This document shows positions 23,930 to 32,157 of a stretch of 64,000 nt of DNA, one piece after another. The position numbers and the translations under genes were made by a program. The notes under the pieces are model-generated. The model was not told where the DNA came from and did not search any database. It saw nothing but the letters and a program-made list of their open reading frames with translations. Origin of the DNA: Brevundimonas mediterranea (GTDB lineage Bacteria > Pseudomonadota > Alphaproteobacteria > Caulobacterales > Caulobacteraceae); the NCBI RefSeq assembly GCF_014196125.1, contig NZ_JACIDA010000004.1:1-64000 (forward strand). The letters run 5' to 3'. Position 1 is the stretch's first letter. Each line of letters begins with the position of its first letter.

Positions 23930-24425
23930 GGCGGCCGTCGTCGCCGTTCTGATGCTGGCCGGCTGCGGCCGGTCGGAACCGGTCGATCCGAACGCGGGCA
24001 AGGCGGAAGCCGCCGCCTTCATGGAGAAGAACGCCAAGGCTGAGGACGTCGTGACCCTGCCGAGCGGGCTTCAGTACCAAGTGGTTCAGTCGGGTGCGGC
24101 GGGCGGCGTCAGTCCGGATCGCAACGACCTGGTCAAGGTGGATTACGAAGGCAAGCGGGTCGACGACACCGTGTTCGACAGCTCGTTCGCGCGCGGCGCG
24201 CCGGCGGTGTTCACGCCCGAGGAAGTGGTCAAGGGCTGGACCGAGGCGCTGCAGAAGATGCGCGTCGGCGACGAATGGCTGCTCTATGTGCCGCCCGAGC
24301 TGGGCTATGGCGAGCGGAGCAGCCCCAAGATCCCTGCAAATTCGGTGCTGATCTTCCGGCTGAAACTGCTGGACGTGGCCAAGGTGCCGGGCGGTGGATC
24401 GGGTACAGGCACGGCGATGGGGTGA
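23910..24425 (+). CDS. FKBP-type peptidyl-prolyl isomerase lipoprotein
   Basis: A 171-residue protein. Its signal peptide ends with the lipobox LAGC at about residues 17-20, so it is probably anchored in the envelope. An N-terminal linker leads to an FKBP domain from about residue 45, with VKVDYEGKRVDDTVFDSS, AVFTPEEVVKGWTEALQKM, VPPELGYGERS and IPANSVLIFRLKLL in the right order. It would speed proline isomerisation in exported proteins. The start lies inside the end of ilvA (20-base overlap), which is unusual but gives a complete signal peptide. Confidence 0.9.
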   Translation: MNFGWGRAAVVAVLMLAGCGRSEPVDPNAGKAEAAAFMEKNAKAEDVVTLPSGLQYQVVQSGAAGGVSPDRNDLVKVDYEGKRVDDTVFDSSFARGAPAVFTPEEVVKGWTEALQKMRVGDEWLLYVPPELGYGERSSPKIPANSVLIFRLKLLDVAKVPGGGSGTGTAMG

Positions 24426-24440
24426 TGTCCCCGATAGCCT

Positions 24441-24462
24441 TCTCCCCAGTTTGTGGGGAGGA
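24441..24462. repeat. Inverted repeat between convergent genes
   Basis: TCTCCCCAGTTTGTGGGGAGGA folds as a seven-base stem around a short loop. It lies just after the FKBP gene and before the convergent lipoprotein gene. It resembles the palindromes at 26144 and 39072 and may act as a two-way terminator. Confidence 0.45.
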
Positions 24463-24483
24463 GGCGTCGCTTAGTTCAAGCCT

Positions 24484-24960
24484 TCAATCCGTGATACCCA
24501 TCGGCGCTGGAGCTCCTGTGGCGCGACTTCCGTCGGGCGCTCGAATCTCAAGCAGTCCATCCTGATTGATAGTGATCTTCGCCTTGGTATGGAGCATCGC
24601 CAAAAGACGCTGCTTGCCTGCGGCGCAGTTCACACGACACTGGGGCAAGGGCTCGCTCATGGTCCACCCCTGTGGTGTGAACTGCAGGCTGCCCGCAGTG
24701 ACGTCGTCAAACGAGGCGATATAGATCATCGGACTGTCGAGCGTTACGATTGCAGGGCCGATATCGGGATTTTGCGTTCCGCTTCCAGCATCGAAAAAGG
24801 CGTTCACTACATAAACATCATCGGTGGGTTCTTGCGAAAGCGCCAAGGCGTTGGCGTCTGCTTTTACGAACGCAGGAATCTCATTGCGTGTTGGGGATTC
24901 CGACCCTGAACATGAGGCGACTCCGCAGGTCATTGCGAGAGCGAGCACGTGAAGTTTCAT
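24484..24960 (-). CDS. Hypothetical lipoprotein of lower GC, coupled to queG
   Basis: A 158-residue protein with a signal peptide and probable lipidation cysteine in GVASCSGSES (residues 13-22). The mature part has PQCRVNCAAGKQR with two close cysteines, and a C-terminal ITINQDGLLEIRAPDGS strand pair. Its ATG overlaps the queG stop by four bases, so it is likely translated from the queG message. Its codons contain visibly more A and T than its neighbours, which hints at recent acquisition. No family recognised. Confidence 0.55.
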   Translation of the reverse strand: MKLHVLALAMTCGVASCSGSESPTRNEIPAFVKADANALALSQEPTDDVYVVNAFFDAGSGTQNPDIGPAIVTLDSPMIYIASFDDVTAGSLQFTPQGWTMSEPLPQCRVNCAAGKQRLLAMLHTKAKITINQDGLLEIRAPDGSRATGAPAPMGITD

Positions 24961-26108
24961 GGCATGAACCTTGGGCGGCGATTATGCGGGTTGAGGCGTT
25001 TGCGCTGGCGCCACTCGGCCAGGACCTGGGGGTCGGTTTCGTCCGTCACGTCTGACAGGGCCGTGAACTCTTCGGGCGGCGTCAGTTGCGACAGGGCCCA
25101 GACGGCGGCTCCGCGCACCAGGGGGGCGGGGTCGGCCAGCAGGGCTTGGGTCGGGGCGATCAGGCTCGGGTCGTCCGAGTTGCCGACCGCGTAGAGGACG
25201 TTCCTCAGGAACCGGTCGCGGCCGATGCGCTTGACGGGGCTCTTAGTGAACAGGGCGCGGAAGGCGGCGTCGTCGAGTGCCAGCAGGTCGGCCAGGCGCG
25301 GGCTTTGGAAGGCAGGGCGGGGCGCCAGCCGGATCTCGCGGGCTTCCTGAGCGAACTTGTTCCAGGGACAGACGGCCAGACAATCGTCGCAGCCATAGAT
25401 GCGCGACCCGGTCAGGGTGCGGAATTCCACCGGCCACGGCCCCGCGAATTCGATGGTCAGGTAGGACAGACACCGCCGGGCGTCGAGCTGGAACGGGGCG
25501 GGGAAGGCGTTCGTCGGACAGGCGTCCAGACAGGCGGTGCAGCGGCCGCAGTGTTCGGTCTCGGCCGCGTCCGGTTCGATCTGGGCGGCTGTCAGGATGG
25601 TTCCCAGGAACAGCCAGTTGCCGTGGGTGCGGCTGAGCAGATTGGTGTGTTTGCCCTGCCAGCCCAGGCCGGCGCGCTGGGCCAGGGGCTTTTCCATCAG
25701 GGGGGCGGTGTCGACGAAGACCTTGATGTCGGCGCCGTTGCGGGCCGCGATCTGGCCCGCCAGCTGTTTCAGCCGGCCCTTGATCACCTCGTGATAGTCG
25801 TCGCCCCGCGCATAGACCGAGATATAGGCGGCGGAACGGTCGGCCAGCTGGTCCAGCGGATTGTCGTCGGGGCCGTAGTTCATGCCCAGGACGATGGCGG
25901 TCTTCGCTTCGTCCCACATGGCGGTGGGGTGCTGGCGTCGGTCCAGCGTCGTTTCGATCCATTCCATGTCGCCGTGCCGGCCCTCGTCCACGAAATGACG
26001 CAGCCGCTCGCCCGCCGGCCAGGCGTCGGCGGCCGAGGCGAAGCGGCAGACGTCGAAGCCGAGCTCGGTCGCGCGCTGGCGGATGAAGGTTTTCAGGCGG
26101 TCGGACAC
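24957..26108 (-). CDS. queG: Epoxyqueuosine reductase QueG
   Basis: A 383-residue cobalamin- and iron-sulphur-dependent enzyme that reduces epoxyqueuosine to queuosine in the anticodon of certain tRNAs. The two 4Fe-4S motifs are CGRCTACLDACP and CDDCLAVCPWNKF. The N-terminal AKTAIVLGMNYGPDDNP and GQKHTN-like GLGWQGKHTNLLS match the family. A C-terminal HEAT-like part (LVRGAAVWALSQL) is normal for QueG. The GTG at 26108 gives the conserved N-terminus. In many Alphaproteobacteria queG lies next to the FzlA-like GST; here about 1.1 kb separates them. Confidence 0.94.
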   Translation of the reverse strand: MSDRLKTFIRQRATELGFDVCRFASAADAWPAGERLRHFVDEGRHGDMEWIETTLDRRQHPTAMWDEAKTAIVLGMNYGPDDNPLDQLADRSAAYISVYARGDDYHEVIKGRLKQLAGQIAARNGADIKVFVDTAPLMEKPLAQRAGLGWQGKHTNLLSRTHGNWLFLGTILTAAQIEPDAAETEHCGRCTACLDACPTNAFPAPFQLDARRCLSYLTIEFAGPWPVEFRTLTGSRIYGCDDCLAVCPWNKFAQEAREIRLAPRPAFQSPRLADLLALDDAAFRALFTKSPVKRIGRDRFLRNVLYAVGNSDDPSLIAPTQALLADPAPLVRGAAVWALSQLTPPEEFTALSDVTDETDPQVLAEWRQRKRLNPHNRRPRFMP

Positions 26109-26143
26109 GGGCGGGGGATAGCACGAAATCGGGCGAGGAAGAC

Positions 26144-26291
26144 CTTCCCCCGCTTGCGGGGGAAGTGTCGCGTCGTGGCGCGAAGCGACACGCGTGACGA
26201 TGGGGGAAGTCTAGCCTTTTGGCGACACTCCCCTCTCCGACCCTGGTCCGCTGCGCGGACGCCGGGCCACCTCTCCCGCAAGCGGGAGAGG
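26144..26291. repeat. Cluster of GC-rich palindromes between queG and the DUF2239 gene
   Basis: Three palindromes lie in 150 bases without a gene. CTTCCCCCGCTTGCGGGGGAAG is at 26144-26165 (22 bases, cut here as CTTCCCCCGC/GCGGGGGAAG), GTCCGCTGCGCGGAC at 26246-26260, and CCTCTCCCGC/GCGGGAGAGG at 26270-26291. A further imperfect stem uses TGTCGC and GCGACA around 26166-26190. They share a CCCGC..GCGGG core and look like REP-type dispersed intergenic repeats. Both flanking genes run leftward, so they may also help end transcription of the DUF2239 gene. Confidence 0.6.
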
Positions 26292-26303
26292 GTCTTGGGG
26301 CGG

Positions 26304-26855
26304 TCATTTGGTCGATGCGGCGCCGTCGAACAGTTCCAGGATCTGGGCGTGGATGTCCGTGGGCCAAGGGGCGATCAGGGTGGCGAGCCTGGCGCGGTCG
26401 CCGGCGAACAGGGCGCGGCTGGCCTCTTCGAAATCGGGGGCGTCGCCGGCCATCTCGACCATGAAGCCATAGGCGGCGTCGGTGCGGCGGCGCCGCGCGT
26501 CGTCGTCCGCGCCGGTCTTGCGGGCCTGGTCCACCAGACGACGCAGGGCGGCCGACGCTCCGCCGGGCTGGGCCGCCAGCCAGTCCCAATGGCGAGGCAG
26601 AAGCGTGACTTCGCGTGCGGCGACGCCCAGGCGCGGCCGGCCGCGCTTGGGCGGCGGCGGCGCGGCTGGCCGCAGATCGAGATCGACCGCGCGGCCGGTC
26701 CGAAGGTCGAAGACGCGCAGCGCGGCCTGGGACGAGGCGGCCCGACTGGAGGCCGACAGGGCGGTTTTGAAGGCGGCGACGACCACGGCCTCCGGCCCCT
26801 TGGCGATCCGGTAGGGGCCGTCGAACAGAACCAGTTCGCGAATCTCGTCGTCCAT
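26304..26855 (-). CDS. DUF2239 family protein
   Basis: A 183-residue soluble protein. The segment from about residue 68 to 115 contains KRGRPRLGVAAREVTLLPRH followed by WLAAQPGGASAALRRLVDQ, the hallmark of DUF2239. The N-terminal half has AALRVFDLRTGRAVDLDLR. The basic RGRPRL stretch resembles an AT-hook, so DNA contact is possible but unproven. Function of the family is unknown. The ATG at 26855 is chosen because the conserved domain starts there; the open frame upstream runs across the promoter region. It is divergent from the GIY-YIG gene, with repeated boxes between them. Confidence 0.75.
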   Translation of the reverse strand: MDDEIRELVLFDGPYRIAKGPEAVVVAAFKTALSASSRAASSQAALRVFDLRTGRAVDLDLRPAAPPPPKRGRPRLGVAAREVTLLPRHWDWLAAQPGGASAALRRLVDQARKTGADDDARRRRTDAAYGFMVEMAGDAPDFEEASRALFAGDRARLATLIAPWPTDIHAQILELFDGAASTK

Positions 26856-26860
26856 ATATT

Positions 26861-26899
26861 TACCCGGATAAAAATACTGGATAGGATAATACCCGGATA
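26861..26899. promoter_or_regulatory. Repeated operator-like box between DUF2239 and GIY-YIG genes
   Basis: TACCCGGATA occurs at 26861-26870 and again at 26890-26899, 29 bases apart. Each box is a near-palindrome around CCGG. The 60-base stretch is strikingly AT-rich for this genome, with GGATAAAAATACTGG and TAGGATAAT between the boxes, so the divergent promoters likely lie here. Two identical boxes at about three helical turns suggest a shared regulator. Confidence 0.5.
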
Positions 26900-26913
26900 T
26901 AAAGGAAGCCGTC

Positions 26914-27246
26914 ATGACTACAAGCCGCAAGAGCCTGATCGCCGCATACAAGGAGCGGCCCACCATCGCCGGGGTCTATGCCGTGATCTGCAGCGCGACG
27001 GGCCAGGTCTGGGTCGGCAAGAGCCGCCACATCGACACCGAACAGAACGGGCTGTGGTTCGCGCTGCGCCACGGCGGCAGTCCGTACCGGTCGCTTCAGG
27101 CGGCGTGGAAGGCGCACGCGCCCGAGGATTTCCGCTTCGAGCAGCTGGATCGCTTGCCGGAGGATATCTCGGACCTTCGTCGCAAGGACGAACTGGTCAA
27201 CCGGGCGAAGCTGTGGATCGCGCGGTTGGGTGCGGAGGCGTTGTAG
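26914..27246 (+). CDS. GIY-YIG nuclease family protein
   Basis: A 110-residue single-domain protein. GVYAVICSATGQVWVGKS (about residues 20-37) corresponds to the GIY-YIG strands, here as GVY and VWVGKS with the second motif altered. The arginine in SRHIDTEQNGLWFALR and a C-terminal acidic residue around RKDELVNRAKLWI fit the catalytic helix pattern. Such small proteins may nick DNA or RNA, but the altered YIG motif leaves activity open. A good ribosome-binding site, AAGGAAG, precedes the ATG. It is divergently paired with the DUF2239 gene. Confidence 0.75.
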   Translation: MTTSRKSLIAAYKERPTIAGVYAVICSATGQVWVGKSRHIDTEQNGLWFALRHGGSPYRSLQAAWKAHAPEDFRFEQLDRLPEDISDLRRKDELVNRAKLWIARLGAEAL

Positions 27247-27260
27247 AGGGGGCGAGCTTT

Positions 27261-27947
27261 TTAGAAATCCAGGTCGGCGTACCAGGCCGAGGGCGGCACG
27301 CCGACGAAGCGGTCGGCCAGCAGGGGGCGGAAGCAGGGACGGGATTTGAGTTTGGAATACCAGGTCTTCAGCGACGGCCAGTTGGCCCACTGAATCTCGC
27401 CGAAATAGTCGAGCACCGACAGGTGTGCGGCGGCGATCAGGTCGGCCTGGCTGAGGCGGCGGCCGGCCAGCCAGTCGCGGGCGACGACCAGGTCTTCCAG
27501 CATGGCGAGGTGGGATTTCAGGGCGTCGCGGCCGTGGCGCAGGGCGCGGGCCTCGGGCGGGCCCAGTTTGAGCAGGGGTTTCTCCATCCGCTCATGCAGC
27601 AGGACGGCGTCGACTTCATCGGTGAAGCGGCGCTCGAACCAGCCGGTCAGGCGGCGCGCCTCGGCCCGTTCGGCGGGGTCGGCGGACAGAAGCAAGGGGG
27701 CCTTCTGCTGATCCTCGATCCAGCCCAGGACGGCGGGCAGTTCGCACAGGGTCAGGGGGCGGCCGCGATCCGTGGTCTGGACGACAGGCGGCAGGCCCGA
27801 GGGGTTGAAGTCGTTGACCGGACAGTCGTCCTCCCACGGACGGACCGGGGTGTCGGTCCATTCGATACGCGCCTCGCCCAGAGCCAGGCGCGCGGCGCGC
27901 GAGGCGGGCTGGAAGGCGAAATGGAACAGGACGGTGGACTCGGACAT
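27261..27947 (-). CDS. fzlA: GST-fold cell division protein FzlA
   Basis: A 228-residue glutathione-S-transferase-like protein. The N-terminal thioredoxin-like half (FHFAFQPASRAARLALGEAR) and a helical C-terminal half are clear. The end, PPSAWYADLDF, fits the conserved tail of FzlA, the FtsZ-binding GST homologue needed for constriction in Caulobacter. Nearness to queG and uppP also fits the usual alphaproteobacterial location. FzlA does not act as a normal transferase; a plain GST cannot be ruled out from sequence alone. The ATG at 27947 is chosen over one seven codons upstream because the conserved fold begins there. Confidence 0.72.
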   Translation of the reverse strand: MSESTVLFHFAFQPASRAARLALGEARIEWTDTPVRPWEDDCPVNDFNPSGLPPVVQTTDRGRPLTLCELPAVLGWIEDQQKAPLLLSADPAERAEARRLTGWFERRFTDEVDAVLLHERMEKPLLKLGPPEARALRHGRDALKSHLAMLEDLVVARDWLAGRRLSQADLIAAAHLSVLDYFGEIQWANWPSLKTWYSKLKSRPCFRPLLADRFVGVPPSAWYADLDF

Positions 27948-28007
27948 CGCCGCTTGATGCGCCGACACCCGTTAATGTCCATTTACCGGATCGCGATCAG
28001 GACAGGA

Positions 28008-29033
28008 TCAGGACCAGGGGCCTTTGGGCGGGGCGGTCGTGGGGGTGGCGGTGCGTGGTTCGGCGTCAGCTGTCGATACCGACGCACCGGGAGCGGCATG
28101 CGGCGGCGTGTCGGCGGCGGGCGGGCAGACCCGGCCGCGCGGATCGGCGTGAATCAGGATGTCGGCGGCGGGATAGTGGCTGAGCACCCGGGTCTCGGCT
28201 TCCACCACGATGGCGTGGGCGGCGTCCAGCGTCAGGTCGGGGTCCAGATCGACGTGCATCTGAACCATCATCACCTGGCCCGCCATGCGGGTGCGCAACT
28301 GGTGGACGCCTGAGATGCGCGGGTCGGCGAGGACGGCGTGGATGACGGCGGCGCGGTCCGTCTCGGGCACGGCGCGGTCCAGCAGATGATCGGCGGCGGC
28401 CTTCAGCATGCCGGTCGCCCCCCAGAACAGCCAGACGGCGACCACTAGGCCGGCGGCGGCGTCCAGGCCGGGCGCCCCCAGGAAGGCGCCCGAGATCACC
28501 CCGATCAGCACCACCAGATTGGCGGCAAGGTCGGCGGCGTAATGGGCGCGATCGCCGGCGACGGCCATGGAGCCGGTCTTCTTAAGGGCCCGGGTCTGCA
28601 TCCAGACCAGCCAGGCGGTGATGGCGATGGAGACGATCACCACCCCGGTCGCCCAGCCGCCGGAGGTGACGGGACGCGGATCGAAGATGCGCTGAATCCC
28701 CTCCCACCCGATGAAGATGGCGGAGGCGAAGACCAGACCGGCCTGGACCATGGCGGCCAGGGCCTCGCCCTTGCCGTGGCCGTAGCGATGATCCTCGTCC
28801 GCCGGCGTGGCGGCCCAGCGCACGGCGAAGAAGGTCGCCAGCGAGGCGACCAGATCCAGCACCGAATCCGTCAGCGTCGCCAGGATGGAGACCGAACCGG
28901 AGGCGCCCAGCGCAAAGGCCTTGAGCGCGATCAGCACCAGAGCGACCCCGACCGAAAGCCGCGTGATGCGGCGGGTGGCCAGGTGGGCGTCCTCGAGAGG
29001 CGCGGGTGCGGGAGGAGGGGCGGGCGACGTCAT
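28008..29033 (-). CDS. Cation diffusion facilitator family transporter (FieF-like)
   Basis: A 341-residue protein with about six membrane segments between residues 27 and 220 and a cytoplasmic C-terminal metal-binding domain. The metal site pattern TDSVLD in the second segment and the RYGHGKGEALA loop are typical of CDF proteins. It would export divalent cations such as zinc, iron or manganese in exchange for protons. The last 35 residues are proline/alanine/threonine-rich and less conserved. It is not tightly linked to neighbours: 60 bases lie before fzlA, and the next gene is divergent. Confidence 0.9.
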   Translation of the reverse strand: MTSPAPPPAPAPLEDAHLATRRITRLSVGVALVLIALKAFALGASGSVSILATLTDSVLDLVASLATFFAVRWAATPADEDHRYGHGKGEALAAMVQAGLVFASAIFIGWEGIQRIFDPRPVTSGGWATGVVIVSIAITAWLVWMQTRALKKTGSMAVAGDRAHYAADLAANLVVLIGVISGAFLGAPGLDAAAGLVVAVWLFWGATGMLKAAADHLLDRAVPETDRAAVIHAVLADPRISGVHQLRTRMAGQVMMVQMHVDLDPDLTLDAAHAIVVEAETRVLSHYPAADILIHADPRGRVCPPAADTPPHAAPGASVSTADAEPRTATPTTAPPKGPWS

Positions 29034-29188
29034 TCCCGCCTCTTGTCGCGCAATCGTGGCGGAATGCCAACCGCAGGCCCTAATTCGAGCGCCCCGTTTG
29101 GATTGCGGCGTGCGTTAGCGTTAAGGACACACAACGGCGCTATGTCGAACGCCGTACATAGTTGATGGGCATCAGTCGTGGGGACGAC

Positions 29189-30361
29189 ATGAGCGCTGAC
29201 GAACGCTGGATCGCGCGGAGCGAGGCCCTGACCCGGCTTGGGGTCAAGGCCCAGACCCTGTACGCCTATGTCAGTCGCGGCCGGATCGCCGCCCGCCCCG
29301 ATCCCACCGATCCCCGACGCAGTCTGTACGCCGTCTCCGACGTGGCGCGGCTGTGCGGCGAGGGCGGCGCCGAGGCGGACGGCCCCGAAGTGCGGGCGCC
29401 GGTCATGGGGGCGGCGGCGCGGGGCGAGGCGGACATCCAGTCCTCGGTGTCGCTGATCGCCGACGGTCGGCTGTTCTATCGCGGTCTGGACGCGGTGCAA
29501 CTGGCGGAGACCGCGACCATCGAGACGGCGGCGCGCGCCCTGTGGGACGCCCGCGAGACCAATCCCTTCGCCGATCTGAAGCCTCGCATCGACCCCATCG
29601 TCGGCGGATCCACCCAGAGGCGGGTCCTGGCCGTGCTGGGCCGCCGCGCCATCGAGGACCGGGCGCTTCGCACCCATGACCCCGTCAGCCTCAAGCGCGA
29701 GGCCGCCTCTCTGCTGAGCGAGGTGGTGGACAGCGTCTCCGGGCCGGGACCCCGCCTGTATCTTCACCAGCGGCTGGCGCGCGGCTTCAAGGCGGCCGAA
29801 CGCGACAGTCATCTGATCCGTCGCGCCCTGGTGCTGGGCGCCGACGCCGGCCTGGACGACGCGGTCCTGGCGACGCGGGCGGCGGCGGGCGGGGGCGCGC
29901 CCCTGGCCGGCGCCGTTCTGGCGGGCGCGACCACCCTGGGGGGGACGCCGCTGACGGAAATCGACGATGTCGTGGCCTATGTCGGCGAGGCGCGGCGCGA
30001 TCCGACCGGCGCGGCGCGGCGCTGGATCGGGCTGAAGGGGTGCGCGCCGGGCTTCGCGGCGGATACCGAATTCGGCCGGGTCGATCCGCGCGCCCCCGCC
30101 CTGTTGGATGCGGCGGACCTGACGGCGGACCTGAAGGCGGTCTGGGCCGAGGGCGAGGCGGCGGGCGGACTGCCGCCGGGCTTCGGTCTGGCCCTGGCCC
30201 TGACGGCGCGCCGACTGGACCTGGGTCCGACGGGGGCGGGGGACCTGTTGATGCTGGGGCGTCTGATCGGCCTTCTGGCCCATGCTGTGGATCAGGCGGC
30301 GGACGGCTCGCCTATCCGGGCGAGATTGCGCTATGTGGGGCCCGAGCCGGGCTCCCACTGA
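29189..30361 (+). CDS. Citrate-synthase-like protein with N-terminal HTH domain
   Basis: A 390-residue protein. The first 60 residues form a MerR/excisionase-type helix-turn-helix ([20 protein letters not shown], then a wing ending in [11 protein letters not shown]). The rest resembles citrate synthase, with [19 protein letters not shown] near the start of the domain and [14 protein letters not shown] matching the region of the catalytic aspartate. The expected catalytic histidines are not visible: where citrate synthases have a DHE-like motif there is [10 protein letters not shown], and the second His-Gly motif is [10 protein letters not shown] infer a DNA-binding, possibly ligand-sensing protein rather than an enzyme. 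The ATG at 29189 with GGGGACGAC upstream is preferred to TTG/ATG at 29162/29165. Confidence 0.75.
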   Translation: MSADERWIARSEALTRLGVKAQTLYAYVSRGRIAARPDPTDPRRSLYAVSDVARLCGEGGAEADGPEVRAPVMGAAARGEADIQSSVSLIADGRLFYRGLDAVQLAETATIETAARALWDARETNPFADLKPRIDPIVGGSTQRRVLAVLGRRAIEDRALRTHDPVSLKREAASLLSEVVDSVSGPGPRLYLHQRLARGFKAAERDSHLIRRALVLGADAGLDDAVLATRAAAGGGAPLAGAVLAGATTLGGTPLTEIDDVVAYVGEARRDPTGAARRWIGLKGCAPGFAADTEFGRVDPRAPALLDAADLTADLKAVWAEGEAAGGLPPGFGLALALTARRLDLGPTGAGDLLMLGRLIGLLAHAVDQAADGSPIRARLRYVGPEPGSH

Positions 30362-30399
30362 CGTTTTTCGGTCAGGCGGGCCGGCCCCACGGGGATATC

Positions 30400-31200
30400 A
30401 TGTCTGACTGGCTTGCAGCGATCATTCTCGGTCTGGTCGAAGGACTGACCGAGTTCATTCCAGTGTCCTCGACGGGGCATATGCTTCTGCTCGGCCATTT
30501 CATGGGCTTCGAGAGCTCGGGCAAGACGTTCGAGATCGTCATCCAGCTGGGCGCGCTGCTGGCCATCGTCAGCGTCTATTTCAAGCGTTTGTGGGCCCTG
30601 GCGACGCGCTGGCCCTTCGATCCCGAGGCGCGGCGGTTCCTGATCGGTCTGCTGGTCGCGTTCGCGCCGGCGGTGGTGATCGGCTTCCTGGCCTATGATT
30701 TCATCAAGACCGTGCTGTTCGAGACGCCCCAGGTGGTGTGCGTCGCCCTGATCGTCGGCGGGATCCTCCTGCTGCTGCTGGACCGGATGGACAAGCGACC
30801 CCAGTGGCTGGACGCCACCCAGTATCCGATGCGGGTCTATTTCCTGATCGGCCTGTTCCAGTGCCTGGCCATGATCCCCGGCGTGTCGCGATCCGGCGCC
30901 ACCATCGCCGGCGGCCTGCTGCTGAAGACCGACAAGCGGTCGGCGGCCGAGTTCAGCTTCTTCCTGGCCCTGCCCACCATGGGGGCGGCGGTGGCCTATG
31001 ACCTGCTGAAGAACCACAAGACGCTGGATTTCAGCGACGTCGGCCTGATCGTGGTGGGCTTCCTGGTGGCCTTCCTGACGGCGCTGGTGGTGGTGCGGTT
31101 CCTGCTGGACTTCGTGTCCAAGCACGGCTTCGGCCCGTTCGCCTGGTGGCGGATCGTGGTTGGAGTGGTCGGGCTGGCGCTGTTGCAGGCGGGGTTCTGA
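30400..31200 (+). CDS. uppP: Undecaprenyl-diphosphatase UppP (BacA)
   Basis: A 266-residue integral membrane phosphatase that recycles undecaprenyl pyrophosphate to the monophosphate carrier for cell wall synthesis. Both signature motifs are present: [18 protein letters not shown] at about residues 11-28 and [13 protein letters not shown] at about 161-173. Around eight hydrophobic segments are visible. The ATG at 30400 is chosen because the family motif starts 11 residues later; the frame upstream merely runs through the preceding gene. Loss or gain of copies affects bacitracin tolerance in other bacteria. Confidence 0.95.
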   Translation: MSDWLAAIILGLVEGLTEFIPVSSTGHMLLLGHFMGFESSGKTFEIVIQLGALLAIVSVYFKRLWALATRWPFDPEARRFLIGLLVAFAPAVVIGFLAYDFIKTVLFETPQVVCVALIVGGILLLLLDRMDKRPQWLDATQYPMRVYFLIGLFQCLAMIPGVSRSGATIAGGLLLKTDKRSAAEFSFFLALPTMGAAVAYDLLKNHKTLDFSDVGLIVVGFLVAFLTALVVVRFLLDFVSKHGFGPFAWWRIVVGVVGLALLQAGF

Positions 31201-31245
31201 GGCTCCGGCTGGCGATTTTCGTCCCTAGCCTCTAAGGGGCGGGGC

Positions 31246-32157
31246 ATGAGCACGCTTCTTTACGGCCGACCGCCGGTCGTCTTCGATCCGCCCAGCACTG
31301 GAGCGGGCGCCGCGATCCAGACCTCGCCCCTGATCCCCGGCTCGACCGCGCTGGAGAGCGTGGCCGAAGGCTCGGTCGACGACATCATGATCTATGCGCC
31401 GCCCGGCGTGCTGGAACGCCGCCATGTGCTGGCCCTGGCGCTGAGGGCGCTGAAGGTCGGTGGGCGGCTGGACGTGATGGCCCTGAAGGACAAGGGCGGG
31501 TCGCGGCTGAAGAAGGAGCTGACCGGCTTCGGCGTCGAGGTGGGCGAGACGGCCAAGGCGCACCACCGCCGCTGTATCGTGATCAAGCCCGAGACGATGG
31601 CCGGCATCGACGAGGCAATAGCCGATGGCGCGGCGCGGATCGTGCCCGGGCTGGAGGCCTGGTCGCAGCCGGGGATCTTCGCCTGGGACCGGATCGACGC
31701 AGGCTCGGCCCTGCTGGCGCAACATATGCCGGCGCTGAAGGGGGCGGGCGTCGATCTGGGCTGCGGCTATGGGGCGCTGGCGACGGTAGCCCTGAAGTCG
31801 GCGGCGGTGACGTCGCTTCGACTGATCGATCTGGACCGCCGGGCGGTCGAGGCGGCGCGGAAGAATGTCGAAGATCCGCGCGTGAGCATCGAATGGGCCG
31901 ATGTGCGGACGATGGCTGCGGACGGCGAACTGAACTTCGTCGTCAGCAATCCGCCCTTCCACGACGGCGGGGCCGAGGATCGCCGGCTGGGGCAGGCCTT
32001 TATCAGGAAGGCGGCCGAACTGCTGAAGAAAGGCGGTGTGGCCTGGATCGTGGCCAACCGGCATCTGCCGTATGAGACCGAGCTGAATACGGCGTTCAAT
32101 CGGGTGCGGCTGGTTGCGGATTCGGGTGGGTACAAGCTGTTCGAGGCGGTGAAGTGA
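31246..32157 (+). CDS. RsmC-like 16S rRNA guanine-N2 methyltransferase
   Basis: A 303-residue protein with two halves as in RsmC. The N-terminal half is a decayed methyltransferase fold, and the C-terminal half is catalytic, with the SAM motif GVDLGCGYGALATVAL at about residues 167-182 and the active-site NPPFHDGG near 235. The NPPF motif marks N-methylation of a base amino group. E. coli RsmC methylates G1207 of 16S rRNA. The stop overlaps the start of the rsuA-like gene by four bases, coupling two small-subunit rRNA modification enzymes. Confidence 0.82.
   Translation: MSTLLYGRPPVVFDPPSTGAGAAIQTSPLIPGSTALESVAEGSVDDIMIYAPPGVLERRHVLALALRALKVGGRLDVMALKDKGGSRLKKELTGFGVEVGETAKAHHRRCIVIKPETMAGIDEAIADGAARIVPGLEAWSQPGIFAWDRIDAGSALLAQHMPALKGAGVDLGCGYGALATVALKSAAVTSLRLIDLDRRAVEAARKNVEDPRVSIEWADVRTMAADGELNFVVSNPPFHDGGAEDRRLGQAFIRKAAELLKKGGVAWIVANRHLPYETELNTAFNRVRLVADSGGYKLFEAVK

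Noticed and set aside
26109..26303. Possible CRISPR array
   Set aside because: The palindromes differ in sequence and spacing, with no regular repeat-spacer pattern and no cas genes.
25086..28313. A very long plus-strand open frame crossing queG, DUF2239, GIY-YIG and fzlA
   Set aside because: It is antisense or out of frame to four recognisable genes and its translation is low-complexity Gly/Arg/Gln-rich text, typical of non-coding frames in GC-rich DNA.
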